From Pseudobdellovibrionaceae bacterium (GTDB taxonomy: Bacteria > Bdellovibrionota > Bdellovibrionia > Bdellovibrionales > JAMPXM01), in NCBI GenBank assembly GCA_947462815.1, contig CANHQR010000001.1:1-32037 (forward strand): a stretch of 32,037 nucleotides of DNA, in the 5' to 3' direction. Shown piece by piece: positions 1 through 10,240 of the stretch; the stretch's first letter is position 1; the number at the start of each line of letters is the position of its first letter. Made by a program: the position numbers and the translations under genes. The notes beneath the pieces were generated by a model, which saw only the letters and a list, made by a program, of their open reading frames with translations, searched no databases and was not told the origin of the DNA.

Positions 1-539
1 GTGGCGTGGCGTTTTGCCCGCACTGTGATGGGCCCTACTACAAAGGTAAGAAAGTGGCTGTCATCGGTGGCGGCAACTCCGGTGTGGAGGCGGCAATTGA
101 TTTGGCGGGAATCGTTCGTGAGGTGGTTCTGCTCGAGTTCAATGCCGAACTCAAGGCGGACCAAATCTTGGTCGACAAGTTGAAGGCTCTCCCGAACGTT
201 TCGATTGTGACTCAAGCGAAGACGGAAGAAGTCGTGGGCGACGGGAAGGTGGTGAAGGCTTTGCGGTACACCAACCGTGCGACAAACGACATGCAGAATA
301 TTGATCTCGATGGTGTGTTTGTGCAGATTGGTCTGGTGCCGAACTCGCAGTTCCTCAAGGGTGTGGTTGAACTTTCCAAGTTTGGTGAAGTGATCGTCGA
401 CGAAAAAGGTCGGACATCGGTTCCGGGCATCTATGCCGCAGGCGATGTCACCACGACCCCCTACAAACAAATCATCATCGCGATGGGCGAAGGTGCCAAG
501 GCAGCGCTGGCCGCTTTTGAAGACCGTATGCACGCCTAG
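1..539 (+). CDS. ahpF: Alkyl hydroperoxide reductase subunit F, C-terminal part (5' end outside window)
   Basis: Flavoprotein disulfide reductase that passes electrons from NAD(P)H through FAD and a CxxC pair to the peroxiredoxin AhpC in the cytoplasm. The reading frame enters from the left edge (first full codon at base 3) and 178 residues are visible. It begins just before the redox motif FCPHCDGP, which matches the thioredoxin-reductase-like domain of AhpF. Next comes the nucleotide-binding GGGNSG motif (about residues 22-27). The FAD-binding end is GIYAAGD followed by [18 protein letters not shown], the characteristic AhpF/TrxB tail. [11 protein letters not shown] and FVQIGLVPN favour AhpF over free-standing thioredoxin reductase, but the N-terminal tandem thioredoxin-fold domain that would settle it lies outside the window. 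An OxyR gene 2 kb away on the other strand supports a peroxide-stress role. A strong terminator follows directly. Confidence 0.9.
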   Translation, partial: GVAFCPHCDGPYYKGKKVAVIGGGNSGVEAAIDLAGIVREVVLLEFNAELKADQILVDKLKALPNVSIVTQAKTEEVVGDGKVVKALRYTNRATNDMQNIDLDGVFVQIGLVPNSQFLKGVVELSKFGEVIVDEKGRTSVPGIYAAGDVTTTPYKQIIIAMGEGAKAALAAFEDRMHA

Positions 540-564
540 TCGGATAGGTGAAGGGCATAAGGGA

Positions 565-597
565 AGGCCCAAGCTGACGAGCTTGGGCCTCTTCTAT
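565..597 (+). terminator. Rho-independent terminator after ahpF
   Basis: A perfect 11-bp stem (565-575 with 580-590) around the 4-base loop GACG is followed by the pyrimidine-rich CTTCTATT. It lies 26 bases after the ahpF stop and before the convergent S41 gene. Confidence 0.85.
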
Positions 598-615
598 TGA
601 GCTCGGCAATTTAAT

Positions 616-2484
616 CTAGAGCGACCACTTCATCGCAGATCGAATCGTCTCGACGTAGTTCTGATCGCGATCCATCAATGTGTCGATCGCTTGATCCGGC
701 TTCACACCGCGATTCTCGAGATATTGTCCCGAGACATCAACGATCAAGGATTCGGTCTGTCCCAAAATCATTTTTGTGACCGGAGAAAACGCGTGGCTGA
801 CCACGTTGCCGCCAGCACCCATGGTCTGTGAGCCAAAGAGACGACCGAGCTGGTTGTCACGCACGACGGCCGCAAAGATGTCGCACATCGACGCGCAGGT
901 CTCGTTGATCAGGACACTGATTTTGGCGCCTTTGCGCAAACACTTGCCGGTGGTTTCACAATCCGTCTTAAGGCTATCGAAATCGAAGGGCGAAAGCTCC
1001 GTCACCGAGATCGGTTGCGAGAGGCGTCGACCTGCTGCCAGATCCTGGCGCATTTGTGTGAGCACGCGTTTCGCCAAAGTCCGCTGCGCATCACTGGCGG
1101 CATAGAGCGAATCCGACTTGAAGCTGTTGATCCAGTTGTCGTTCAGCGCCAGCTGCATCTTCGGATACTGCAAACTCTTCGCGCTGAGTGAGTTCAGCAT
1201 CTGCATACCCAAAATCAGATCACCACCACCGTTGTCGAGCAGATCAATGATCAGGCCTTTGACCTGTGACTTGTTGAAGCGAGCGATCAGTCCCCGGAAG
1301 GCCTTGAGCGACTCTTCTCCACCGCCGAAGCTGTCAAACTTGATATAGCCGAGGCGACTACCGTCTTCAGCAAGGAGCAACTTGGCCTTAAAGGGTTCGA
1401 CCGACACATCGAAGATCTCGATGGGCGTCGCAAACTCTTCAATCGCTGATTCGATGGAGGTGAGATCTTTGCCCTTTTCTTGTTTTTCCTCTTCTTCTGC
1501 GGCGAGCAGTTTGCGCGCTTGCGCAATCGTCGCGTTCAAGTTGTACACGCGGAATCCATTGGTCAGCAGAAGGCGGACGCGCTCACCAATTTGTGAGCGG
1601 TACTTCTGTAGCAAGCTAAGTAGGGCGTCGACACCGTCAAAACCGACCCAATAGCCGCGGAAATCTGCGGCCTGGGAGGACTCGGTCGCGGGCGGGCGAG
1701 CGGCCTCGAGGGCCTTATTGAATTCGACGTGATCGATATGATTCCAGGGGAGCTGCACGTTGACGATGCTGCCTTCGCGATTGATCTCGAGACTTACGTC
1801 TTGAGTCTTGGGGAGTGGAGCCGTCGATGAATCGCGCAGCGCGAAAGCCTGTCCCGACATGACAAGAGATGCTGGCTCATGACCCAAATTAAAGAATGGC
1901 ATCAGTTCTTCGCGCAGATAGGTGTGCACATCTCGTCCATCGATCTTCGTGAGGAGATCGCCCTCCTTGACCGGGAACTTCGAATCTGTGGTTGTCGGCA
2001 AAATCTGTACGACACGGAGTCCATATTCCATGCGCGGCGGCTTCGCCTCGTCGGTGTTGGCATCGAAGCGTACAAGCTGGGTTTGGAAGCCCAGATGCGC
2101 CACTTGAATGGTTTCGGGTAAGACCTGGCCCATGCCGCTGATTCGCGTATGAGCATCTGCAAAGCGATTCACGCAGCGACTGAGGTGCGCCATAAATTCG
2201 TCGGCTTTTTGGATGGCCGTACTTTGCGCTAAGCAATCCTGCTTCGCCTGCGCCAAAGTCACGCCAGGAATTGGACCAAGGGCGTCGGCCTTCCAATCAG
2301 CCGGAGCATAATTGCGTTCGAACGTTCCGTAGAGCCACTCAATTTCGGCCGCCTTTTCGACCGGACCGAGATCGCGCCCCGGATAGCCGCAGCCGATCAT
2401 TGAAATGCCGAGGCCAACGCCCGCGAGCAAAAGTGTGACTCGATTTCGCAAACCCAAACTTGAATTCAAACTTAGGCGCTGCAT
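616..2484 (-). CDS. S41-family (C-terminal-processing-like) peptidase lipoprotein
   Basis: Predicted exported protein of 622 residues. The start at 2484 is chosen because GGAAGAGGGGG lies just upstream; two in-frame upstream ATGs lack such a site. Residues 13-32 form a signal peptide ending SMIGC, a slightly atypical lipobox, so Cys32 is probably lipidated. A PDZ-like stretch lies around 153-195 (VKEGDLLTKIDG). The S41 core lies around 377-560, with GYIKFDSF, LIIDLLDNGGGDL and a serine segment NETCASMCD (Ser532 aligned with the catalytic serine). In classical Ctp/Tsp enzymes a catalytic lysine sits 25 residues later, in a G-K-G context; here that position reads GAGG, so the lysine is absent. 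It may use other residues or be inactive. It lies 183 bases downstream of oxyR on the same strand and may be co-transcribed with it. Substrate unknown. Confidence 0.8.
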   Translation of the reverse strand: MQRLSLNSSLGLRNRVTLLLAGVGLGISMIGCGYPGRDLGPVEKAAEIEWLYGTFERNYAPADWKADALGPIPGVTLAQAKQDCLAQSTAIQKADEFMAHLSRCVNRFADAHTRISGMGQVLPETIQVAHLGFQTQLVRFDANTDEAKPPRMEYGLRVVQILPTTTDSKFPVKEGDLLTKIDGRDVHTYLREELMPFFNLGHEPASLVMSGQAFALRDSSTAPLPKTQDVSLEINREGSIVNVQLPWNHIDHVEFNKALEAARPPATESSQAADFRGYWVGFDGVDALLSLLQKYRSQIGERVRLLLTNGFRVYNLNATIAQARKLLAAEEEEKQEKGKDLTSIESAIEEFATPIEIFDVSVEPFKAKLLLAEDGSRLGYIKFDSFGGGEESLKAFRGLIARFNKSQVKGLIIDLLDNGGGDLILGMQMLNSLSAKSLQYPKMQLALNDNWINSFKSDSLYAASDAQRTLAKRVLTQMRQDLAAGRRLSQPISVTELSPFDFDSLKTDCETTGKCLRKGAKISVLINETCASMCDIFAAVVRDNQLGRLFGSQTMGAGGNVVSHAFSPVTKMILGQTESLIVDVSGQYLENRGVKPDQAIDTLMDRDQNYVETIRSAMKWSL

Positions 2485-2667
2485 GTAGGCCCCCTCTTCC
2501 ATGCCGAAAAAATACAACTTCTCTCAATCCGGGACAGGGAATTCTATGACCGCCTGGGGGTCAATCGAGATCTCGATTTCGTTGCGGGGCGAAGTGGAGT
2601 TGGAGGGGAGAAATGACTCGAAACGCAAATTTTCGCACATTTCTTTGACGCGAAGATTTGTTGGTTC

Positions 2668-3612
2668 TCATTTCAAAGGTACGTTCACTTTCTTGAGCTT
2701 GCGAGCTTCGACGAGATGGGAGGGGAGGCTTTGAAGAATCGCCTGGGCGACCGCCTCAATGGTTGCGCGGCGACGATAGGTCTGGTGGTGCACGAGGCTG
2801 ACTTCGCGCGCCGGCGCGGGCGGGCTAATCGGACGAATATTTTTTCGGCTGGTACTGGGAAGATCTTCGATAGCAAGTTCCGGAATGAGCGTATAGCCAC
2901 CTGTCTGATCGACCATCTTTCGAAGGGTTTCCAGGCTACCACTTTCAAACAGCGGGCGCTGATCGTCTTGCACGCGCTTTCGATCGGCGCAAAGACTCAT
3001 CGCCTGCTCTCGAAAGCAGTGGCCTTCGCTCAGTAACCACAGCTCTCGCAGTTGCAGGTGCTGACGATCGATCGCTTTCCTTTGCGCGAGCGGATGCTCT
3101 TCGTTGATGTAGAGATAGAAAGCTTCCAAGAACAAAGCTTGTGACATCAAGCTGTCGTCATCGAGCGGCGTCACCACCAAGCCGAGATCCAGCTCGCCCG
3201 CCTTGAGGCTGGTGATGACGTCTTTCGTTTGACGTTCTTCAATCACAAGGCGGGTCTCAGGAAACTGTAGCTTCATGCCACCCACCAGGCGGGGGATCAG
3301 GCTCGCGCCCAGGGTGGGAATCACGCCGATGCGGATCTCATGCGCGACATGGTCAATTTCTTCTTTGGCCAGAGCTTTGAGGCGATCCGCCTCTGCGAGT
3401 ACGGCTTGAGCCTGCTGAACAACGGCTCGGCCTTGGGACGTCACTTCGATGGGCGTGTGGCGACGGTCAAAGATCTCCATGCCGAGTTCATCTTCGAGCT
3501 TTTGAATCTGCATGGATAATGTCGGCTGTGTGACAAAGCATTTTTCGGCAGCGACGCTGAAATTGCGATGTTTGGCGACGGCAACCACATACATCAATTG
3601 CTGAAGTGTCAT
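2668..3612 (-). CDS. oxyR: OxyR-type hydrogen-peroxide-sensing LysR regulator
   Basis: LysR-family transcription factor of 314 residues. The N-terminal winged helix-turn-helix is typical (LQQLMYVVAVAKHRNFSVAAEKCFVTQPTLSMQIQKLE). The effector domain contains GHCFREQAMSLC. Counting from the start, the two cysteines fall at 199 and 208, the same numbers as the disulfide switch of Escherichia coli OxyR (Cys199/Cys208). The following SGSLETLRKMV and GYTLIPELA also match OxyR. It is therefore predicted to sense H2O2 and activate peroxide-defence genes, plausibly including ahpF nearby. The start at 3612 has only a weak GGGG just upstream, 21 bases after the stop of the clostripain-like gene, suggesting translation from a protease-operon transcript. 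Placing a peroxide regulator inside a secreted-protease run is unusual. Confidence 0.92.
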   Translation of the reverse strand: MTLQQLMYVVAVAKHRNFSVAAEKCFVTQPTLSMQIQKLEDELGMEIFDRRHTPIEVTSQGRAVVQQAQAVLAEADRLKALAKEEIDHVAHEIRIGVIPTLGASLIPRLVGGMKLQFPETRLVIEERQTKDVITSLKAGELDLGLVVTPLDDDSLMSQALFLEAFYLYINEEHPLAQRKAIDRQHLQLRELWLLSEGHCFREQAMSLCADRKRVQDDQRPLFESGSLETLRKMVDQTGGYTLIPELAIEDLPSTSRKNIRPISPPAPAREVSLVHHQTYRRRATIEAVAQAILQSLPSHLVEARKLKKVNVPLK

Positions 3613-3633
3613 GCCCCGATGCTAGTGAAGCAT

Positions 3634-5289
3634 TCAGTAAATGTCATCGAGCCAATCGAGCCAACCCGTCGCTTGGTTAAACTTCGATCGACGAAAATCG
3701 GGTGCGCGCCGCTGAAACTCAAGTGGGCCCTGGGGAAGCCAAACCCCAAGAGCGCGATAACCGAGAAGATGGAAGCTCTTCTCTGTCGATCTGTAGCTTC
3801 GGCCAAAGCGTCTTTCCAGAACCGTCTCATCGAGTGCTGTGCGAGTGCGCAGGATTTGCTCGGCGAGTCGTCTTGCTCCGTCGCTCACTTGACCAGTTCG
3901 ATCGACCTCAAGCTCAATCGCCTGCTCGAGCAGCGTGAGAAAGGACCCAAGCTCCTTCCCGCCACCCATGAAAGACGGAGCGAGGCGGGCGACTTGGGGA
4001 AGGTCCATGGCTCGGAAATCATCTTCCGCCAAATATTCGCGGAGGCGCTGACCGAGGCGCTGTACCTCGGGCGCAAAGTTCCAAAGCAACTGATCACTTG
4101 CGAGTGTGCTCATGGTGAATGTCTCAATTGCTTTCTGATCGGCTTGGCCTTGCTGACCACGAAGCGGATCCAGCGATTGCTCGGCGAGTTGGGGCAGCAT
4201 ACGCGCCAAAGCATCCACCTCGTCGAATCGGCCGGTTGGACGCCGCGAAGCTGAAAGCAATCGGCCCGTGTTTAATTCGTAGAGCAGGCGACGGTAGGGA
4301 AGTCCAAGGTAACTTTGCACCTGAGCGGATCCCACAATGTACCGAGTAAACGGCGCGATTTCATAGGCGACCTCGGCCATTTGCATGAGGCAGGCATCGC
4401 TCGCGTAGATATCGAAGCGGCGCCCCTCTAGAGTATTCTGAACAACATCATCCAGAACGCGCGCCAGCTGGTTGATGTGCAAGGCGGTCTTCGAAGTTGG
4501 ATCAAAGAGCAAACCGCCGAAGCGGCCGGAGCTGTCCGCCTGCGGTAGATCGGGGGGCAAGGTCACAGTTGATTCAAGCCCCCAGCGGGAGGCGGGGAGT
4601 GATTCTTCGGGGTCGGCACTCCAGCCCTGACCATGTCCCCAAAGGATCACCATGTAGCGCTCGGCAGGATACTCCCGAACACCCCAATCCAGAAAATTCT
4701 TGAGACGCTGATCGTGACCGATCAGCGAGGGATCTCCTTCGGACATGAATTGTACAATCGGAGATTGAATGTCAGCAGGAGTTCGCTGCGCGAACTCGGC
4801 CTTCGAGCGAGCTGCGACATAGGGTCGATCTTCGCGTTGAAACACGTGAAGACGTCGAATTCCCGTCGCACCTTCGGTATCGAGCTGCGTGATTAAATCG
4901 GTTTTGAGAGTCGAACCCGCGAAGCGCCCACTCTCGAAACGGCCTTCCATTTCGTCGAGATCCCAAAGTGCGTAGGGGCTGAGGTCATTGTCGGCCGCGA
5001 TGTAAACGAGAATTGTCCATTCTTTGAAGCAATCGCGACGTGCCACAACGCCGGCATCAGCAAGCCGCTTTTGGTAAGAGGCATAGCCCAAGTTGCCGAT
5101 TTGCGGATCGCGCTGTACGTCCCGCTGCCAGTCGTAAGCCGCTCCATCTCGTTTTCCCCAAGCTTGTTCACAGCTTTGTCGGGGAAACCAGCTTGGAAAA
5201 GAAGACGCCGCCCGGGCGGACGGCGCCAAGATCGACAAAAAGAGCGTCGCAAGGAGAAGAGAGCTTATGCTTCTAAGTCCTTGCGACAT
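3634..5289 (-). CDS. Secreted clostripain-family (C11) cysteine peptidase
   Basis: Predicted exported protease of 551 residues, cutting substrates outside the cytoplasm. The start at 5289 is preceded by AAAGGA 7 bases upstream. Residues 9-27 form a signal peptide (SSLLLATLFLSILAPSARA, cleavage after ARA). The family signature WTILVYIAADNDLSPYALWDLDEME starts at residue 91. The catalytic histidine is His219 in VILWGHGQGW and the catalytic cysteine is Cys300 in YASDACLMQMAEVAYE, both in the order expected for clostripain/legumain-type clan CD enzymes. The C-terminal 200 residues are less conserved and I do not recognise a domain in them. The gene lies 32 bases after the transglutaminase-like gene and 21 bases before oxyR, all on one strand, so an operon is likely. 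A role in degrading prey protein is inference. Confidence 0.88.
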   Translation of the reverse strand: MSQGLRSISSLLLATLFLSILAPSARAASSFPSWFPRQSCEQAWGKRDGAAYDWQRDVQRDPQIGNLGYASYQKRLADAGVVARRDCFKEWTILVYIAADNDLSPYALWDLDEMEGRFESGRFAGSTLKTDLITQLDTEGATGIRRLHVFQREDRPYVAARSKAEFAQRTPADIQSPIVQFMSEGDPSLIGHDQRLKNFLDWGVREYPAERYMVILWGHGQGWSADPEESLPASRWGLESTVTLPPDLPQADSSGRFGGLLFDPTSKTALHINQLARVLDDVVQNTLEGRRFDIYASDACLMQMAEVAYEIAPFTRYIVGSAQVQSYLGLPYRRLLYELNTGRLLSASRRPTGRFDEVDALARMLPQLAEQSLDPLRGQQGQADQKAIETFTMSTLASDQLLWNFAPEVQRLGQRLREYLAEDDFRAMDLPQVARLAPSFMGGGKELGSFLTLLEQAIELEVDRTGQVSDGARRLAEQILRTRTALDETVLERRFGRSYRSTEKSFHLLGYRALGVWLPQGPLEFQRRAPDFRRSKFNQATGWLDWLDDIY

Positions 5290-5321
5290 GATGAGTCCTT
5301 TAAGCTCTCTCAATGTAGAGC

Positions 5322-6938
5322 TTATTTGTTGGAAGCCTCAATTAAAGCTTCGATGATTCCTGCGAGCGGCATACCGGTGCGGACGGCTGTCGCCACCGCG
5401 ACGTCGCGCCAGAACTTAGGCAGGGGTTGCGAGGGGTCCCAAGTTCCAGTCAAACGTGCATCACCTTGCGAGGCGGCGCGGCCGTCGGAAACGGGGCTCC
5501 ACAAGAAGTCGGGATGCTTGTTCGAGTACCACTCACCGCCAATCATACGACCCTGAGCATCCAACTCAATGTCGTACATGTACGTTACAGATGACGTGGC
5601 GTCGTAAGCCGCTGAATCGACATCGGCGTGTGAAGGATGTGTTTCGACAACATAAGTGACGTCCATCTCGATCCCGACGACGGATTTCGCGTTGGGTGAG
5701 CGGAACTGCTTAAACTTATCATTTGAGTAGCTCTGCATATCCACAGTGGCCTCTTCAAGTGTCTCAACTTGGCGACCAGTTTGCGGATTGAAGTAGCGGT
5801 AGCTGTATGAAAAGACGGGATGGTTCCAAACTTCGTAATCGTAAGTTGCGTCCATCACGAAAGACTTCTTCGCCAAACCGATTTGATTCACGACGATCTG
5901 ATGCCAGTTCGCCGGGTTGGTATCGAAGCAATCTTCGTCGAGCACGCGACCCGACTGAGGATCGCGCTGAGCTTCCTTGTCATTGCAACGTCCGCCGATG
6001 AAGCGGGTAGGGACTCGCGCCTGAGCCCAAATATATGAGGCCAAGCCTTTGATGTCGGAAGGATAAAACTTCAAGTTGTTCTTGCCATCGGCCGATGTCG
6101 TTTCGACTGATTTCGAAGGACGCGGTAGCATGTAGGCTGCAACGGCCCATCCGTGACAAATGCCCATCCAAGGTTCGACTTCACCACGATCGTCCCAATA
6201 GCCGCGCCCCTGCTCCCACATCGAGGGGGTCAGGTAGCCCGATTCGTACACCGTACGGCCGTCCGCTAATTCGCCGATCAACAAATCGTACTTTTCAGCG
6301 GGTGACAGAGTGTCGAGCATCAGCGGGCTGCCCTTGTCGGCGATGGCCTTGAGCGTGTGTTGTTGGCTCGTGAACTCATGGTGAGCTTTCCAATTACCTG
6401 CACTCATGAAATTGCGATTCGCGTAGCGCGCGCCCAAAATCCCTTGATAGATCGGCCAGTAAGAATCCGACCAGGGTGTCTCAGCCAATTCACCGCTCAT
6501 CAGACCCTGAGCTTCCATTTGCTTGAGACCCATCACGGGTCGCTGGCCGTTGAGTTCTCCGGCGTCAAAGAAGTCGCGCGCATTTTGGCGCGCAGCCGCT
6601 CGACCCTCGAGAATGTCAGCAACGCAGATTCCGGCTTCGTCACAAAGCTGGCGAGCCGCGCTCTTCTTATCCATGTAGGAAAGATCGCGAATATCTTGGG
6701 GCGAGAAGAGCGGCAGAGCGGCACGGCCCTGCACACGCTTCGGTGGCGTCATCTCCATGAACTGAACGGGATTGGCTTGGAACATCTGCCATCGCTGTTC
6801 GAGCTCCGTGAGCGTCGGGGCGGCCTGCGAGGCCGATTGGGGTGTTTCGGCACTGGCGACTGTAGCCGCTGCGGCCAAAGCCAATACGCAAGCAAAGTAA
6901 CCAAAGCGCGGTTGGCGCGAGAAAGTTGACTGGGTCAC
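5322..6938 (-). CDS. Exported transglutaminase-elicitor-like protein
   Basis: Predicted secreted protein of 538 residues resembling the transglutaminase-elicitor family (related to Phytophthora GP42, also found in some bacteria). The start is a GTG with GAGGAG about 8 bases upstream. A signal peptide covers about residues 12-30 (cleavage after ASA). A probable papain-like triad is visible: Cys261 in WMGICHGWAVAAYM, His346 in NPANWHQIVVNQ, and Asp363 in SFVMDATYDYEVWNHP. KFYPSDIKGLASYIW following the cysteine segment is also typical. Such enzymes can crosslink proteins or act as cysteine hydrolases; which applies here is not known. It is the first gene of a likely operon with the clostripain-like protease, oxyR and perhaps the S41 gene. 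The family assignment is by remembered motif pattern and needs a profile search. Confidence 0.7.
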   Translation of the reverse strand: MTQSTFSRQPRFGYFACVLALAAAATVASAETPQSASQAAPTLTELEQRWQMFQANPVQFMEMTPPKRVQGRAALPLFSPQDIRDLSYMDKKSAARQLCDEAGICVADILEGRAAARQNARDFFDAGELNGQRPVMGLKQMEAQGLMSGELAETPWSDSYWPIYQGILGARYANRNFMSAGNWKAHHEFTSQQHTLKAIADKGSPLMLDTLSPAEKYDLLIGELADGRTVYESGYLTPSMWEQGRGYWDDRGEVEPWMGICHGWAVAAYMLPRPSKSVETTSADGKNNLKFYPSDIKGLASYIWAQARVPTRFIGGRCNDKEAQRDPQSGRVLDEDCFDTNPANWHQIVVNQIGLAKKSFVMDATYDYEVWNHPVFSYSYRYFNPQTGRQVETLEEATVDMQSYSNDKFKQFRSPNAKSVVGIEMDVTYVVETHPSHADVDSAAYDATSSVTYMYDIELDAQGRMIGGEWYSNKHPDFLWSPVSDGRAASQGDARLTGTWDPSQPLPKFWRDVAVATAVRTGMPLAGIIEALIEASNK

Positions 6939-7269
6939 GGGAGTTCTCCTCAGAGCGGGGGGTTGTTTTCGCGACGCAAATTAAGTCCTTTCCCCTTGGT
7001 CCGCAAATCGGCCAGACCGGAACTCACAAAAGGCTAGAGAGGCTTCACCACTGGTCAAAATATGGACCCAGTCGTTTGGGAAAAAAGGTGAGCCCTCGAG
7101 GCCTAGTTCCGGCACAATTCATTCCGGAGCATCATGATAAACTATCGAAATCACGAGAATTTAACGAACATCGCGGACGGCACAGGGCTTGATCCCTGGC
7201 GCAGGAGCGATTGTTGAGATCCCGTGTTGAGCCCGAAGGCTCCGACACAATCTAAGACGGAGAAGTCAC
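6939..7269. other. Intergenic region between divergent exported-protein genes
   Basis: A 331-base gap holding the divergent control regions of the transglutaminase-like gene (minus) and the exported hypothetical gene (plus). Visible structure: a direct repeat TTCCGG at about 7107 and 7123; a short inverted repeat CAGGG/CCCTG near 7183-7198; and a hairpin GTGTTGAGCC/CGAA/GGCTCCGACAC at 7224-7248 in the likely leader of the plus-strand gene. That hairpin has no T-tract, so it is not a terminator. No convincing sigma70 promoter was found and no credible gene. Confidence 0.5.
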
Positions 7270-7923
7270 TTGGAACGTTTGCAAAATCTGATCACGCAAA
7301 AGTCCACCGACTCAGTGAGGACCACTCTTGCACGCACCCTTGCGCGCGCGTTGATCGGCCTGGCGATTGTCGGATCCTGCGGTTCCATGCTGTCTGTGGC
7401 CTCGGCGACTTCGACCACTCCCTCCGCGGTGAATGGGGTCTCGGACATTCCGCCTCTGAACGTACTGAGCTTCCGTGCTTGGAAGGAACATCGCGTGAGC
7501 GACGCGCGCCTGCAGTTGGAACGAGCGATTGCCGATCTCAATCTGGAGCGAGGCCCCATCGTCGATCGCGCACCTGGACACCGAGCGCCGATCGTCAAGG
7601 TTGAAGCGAAACCAGTGGCGGCCGCCGCGAGTTCGACAAAAACAACTCGTGTCGTCGATCAAAAGCGACTTGAAAGTCGTGTGGAACAAGCCAAGTCGAA
7701 TCTTGAGATGGCCCAGGAGCTGAACGTCAGCGACTACTTTGCCGTTTATCTCTCGCAATTCCGAACTCGTGAGGCGATGTTGGAGGCTGCTCGACAGATG
7801 CCACCCGAAGATGTGGCGGACCTGATGCTGGCCTATCAGAAGGCGACCGCACAGGATTCGGCGTACTCGACAGGCCGCGGTCCGATGTCTGTGGGCCAAT
7901 CTTTGGGCTCACCCCGCTTCTAG
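7270..7923 (+). CDS. Exported hypothetical protein
   Basis: A 217-residue protein I do not recognise. The start is TTG at 7270 with GGAG about 9 bases upstream; there is no nearby ATG. A hydrophobic segment at about residues 26-46 (ALIGLAIVGSCGSMLSVASA) looks like a signal peptide with cleavage after ASA, preceded by an unusually long basic and Thr-rich N-region. The mature part is charged and helical (RLQLERAIADLNLER, LESRVEQAKSNLEMAQELNVSDYFAVYLSQF), so a periplasmic coiled-coil-like protein is plausible. The section around 112-130 is Ala/Thr-rich, probably a linker. Its transcript ends at a hairpin that lies inside the groESL promoter zone. No function is proposed. Confidence 0.65.
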   Translation: MERLQNLITQKSTDSVRTTLARTLARALIGLAIVGSCGSMLSVASATSTTPSAVNGVSDIPPLNVLSFRAWKEHRVSDARLQLERAIADLNLERGPIVDRAPGHRAPIVKVEAKPVAAAASSTKTTRVVDQKRLESRVEQAKSNLEMAQELNVSDYFAVYLSQFRTREAMLEAARQMPPEDVADLMLAYQKATAQDSAYSTGRGPMSVGQSLGSPRF

Positions 7924-7991
7924 CCCGTCGCGTTAAAATTCCGAAAATTCCTCTGTTTTTAATGGGATTTCAACTCTCTTGCCCTTCCTAG

Positions 7992-8020
7992 CTTGACAGA
8001 ATTTTAGGGCGCTCCATATT
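7992..8020 (+). promoter_or_regulatory. Sigma32-like heat-shock promoter of groESL
   Basis: CTTGACA (7992-7998) and CTCCATAT (8012-8019), 13 bases apart, fit the RpoH pattern CTTGAAA-N11-16-CCCCATNT with one mismatch in each box. The same site reads as a passable sigma70 promoter (TTGACA-N16-CATATT). Initiation would be near 8026-8028, giving a leader of about 165 bases before groES. No CIRCE inverted repeat is present, so HrcA control is not supported here. Confidence 0.6.
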
Positions 8021-8021
8021 G

Positions 8022-8060
8022 CCCACCGAAAGCAACGTCGCATTCGGTGGGTTTTTGTTT
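8022..8060 (+). terminator. Terminator of the upstream gene overlapping the groESL start site
   Basis: A perfect 9-bp stem (8022-8030 with 8043-8051) and a 12-base loop are followed by TTTTTGTTT. It ends transcripts from the exported hypothetical gene. Its left arm straddles the predicted groESL initiation point, so the groESL transcript would lack part of that arm. Confidence 0.8.
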
Positions 8061-8191
8061 GTCGTGGCACAGCTGACTCGATCTCTAGAGCTGATTCATC
8101 GGCACTGACAAAAGCGTCATCGGAACATGGCAATCAATTTTGTTTTAGTAACAAACCGGACTCAAACCTGATCTCGAAAGAGGAGGAAAAA

Positions 8192-8494
8192 ATGGCACGC
8201 GCAGACCTCAATGTTCGTCCGTTGCATGATCGCATTCTTGTTCGCCGTATGGCGGAAGAAGAAAAAACTTCGGGAGGCATCATCATTCCCGATACAGCTA
8301 AAGAGAAACCGCAGCGTGGTGAAGTTGTCGCCACGGGTAAGGGCCGAATCATGGAAGATGGCAAAACTCTGCCGTTGGAAGTGAAAGTTGGCGATAAAGT
8401 GTTGTTCTCGAAGTACTCGGGCACTGAGCTGAAGCTCGAAGGCTCAGAGTACCTCATGATGCGCGAAGAAGACGTTCTCGGCGTTTTCAACTGA
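8192..8494 (+). CDS. groES: Co-chaperonin GroES (Hsp10)
   Basis: A 100-residue cytoplasmic lid of the GroEL folding chamber. [45 protein letters not shown] is the canonical GroES N-terminus, including the mobile loop (about residues 21-37) that binds Gro[36 protein letters not shown] is the usual C-terminus. The length is slightly above the common 95-97 because of a short N-terminal extension. A strong AGGAGG lies 6 bases before the ATG. It lies 49 bases upstream of groEL in the standard bicistronic operon, behind a heat-shock-like promoter. Confidence 0.98.
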   Translation: MARADLNVRPLHDRILVRRMAEEEKTSGGIIIPDTAKEKPQRGEVVATGKGRIMEDGKTLPLEVKVGDKVLFSKYSGTELKLEGSEYLMMREEDVLGVFN

Positions 8495-8534
8495 TCGACC
8501 TCGACAAGCCAATTTTGAAACTTAACTGAAGTAA

Positions 8535-10178
<1,644 letters not shown>

Positions 10179-10210
10179 TCGCGGATCGCGATTTGCTATG
10201 TGTTCGCAGA

Positions 10211-10240
10211 AGGCCTGGGAGAGATCCCGGGCCTTTTTTA
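10211..10240 (+). terminator. Terminator after groEL
   Basis: A 10-bp stem with one G-T wobble (10211-10220 with 10225-10234), loop GAGA, then a T run. It lies 32 bases after the groEL stop. Confidence 0.88.

Noticed and set aside
7224-7604. 126-codon ORF overlapping the exported hypothetical gene
   Set aside because: It is in another frame of the gene at 7270, with a His/Arg/Cys-rich composition and no signal peptide, so it is a shadow.
8060-8191. CIRCE element (HrcA operator) before groESL
   Set aside because: No TTAGCACTC-N9-GAGTGCTAA-like inverted repeat is present; the leader has only partial direct repeats (AGCTGACTC/AGCTGATTC).
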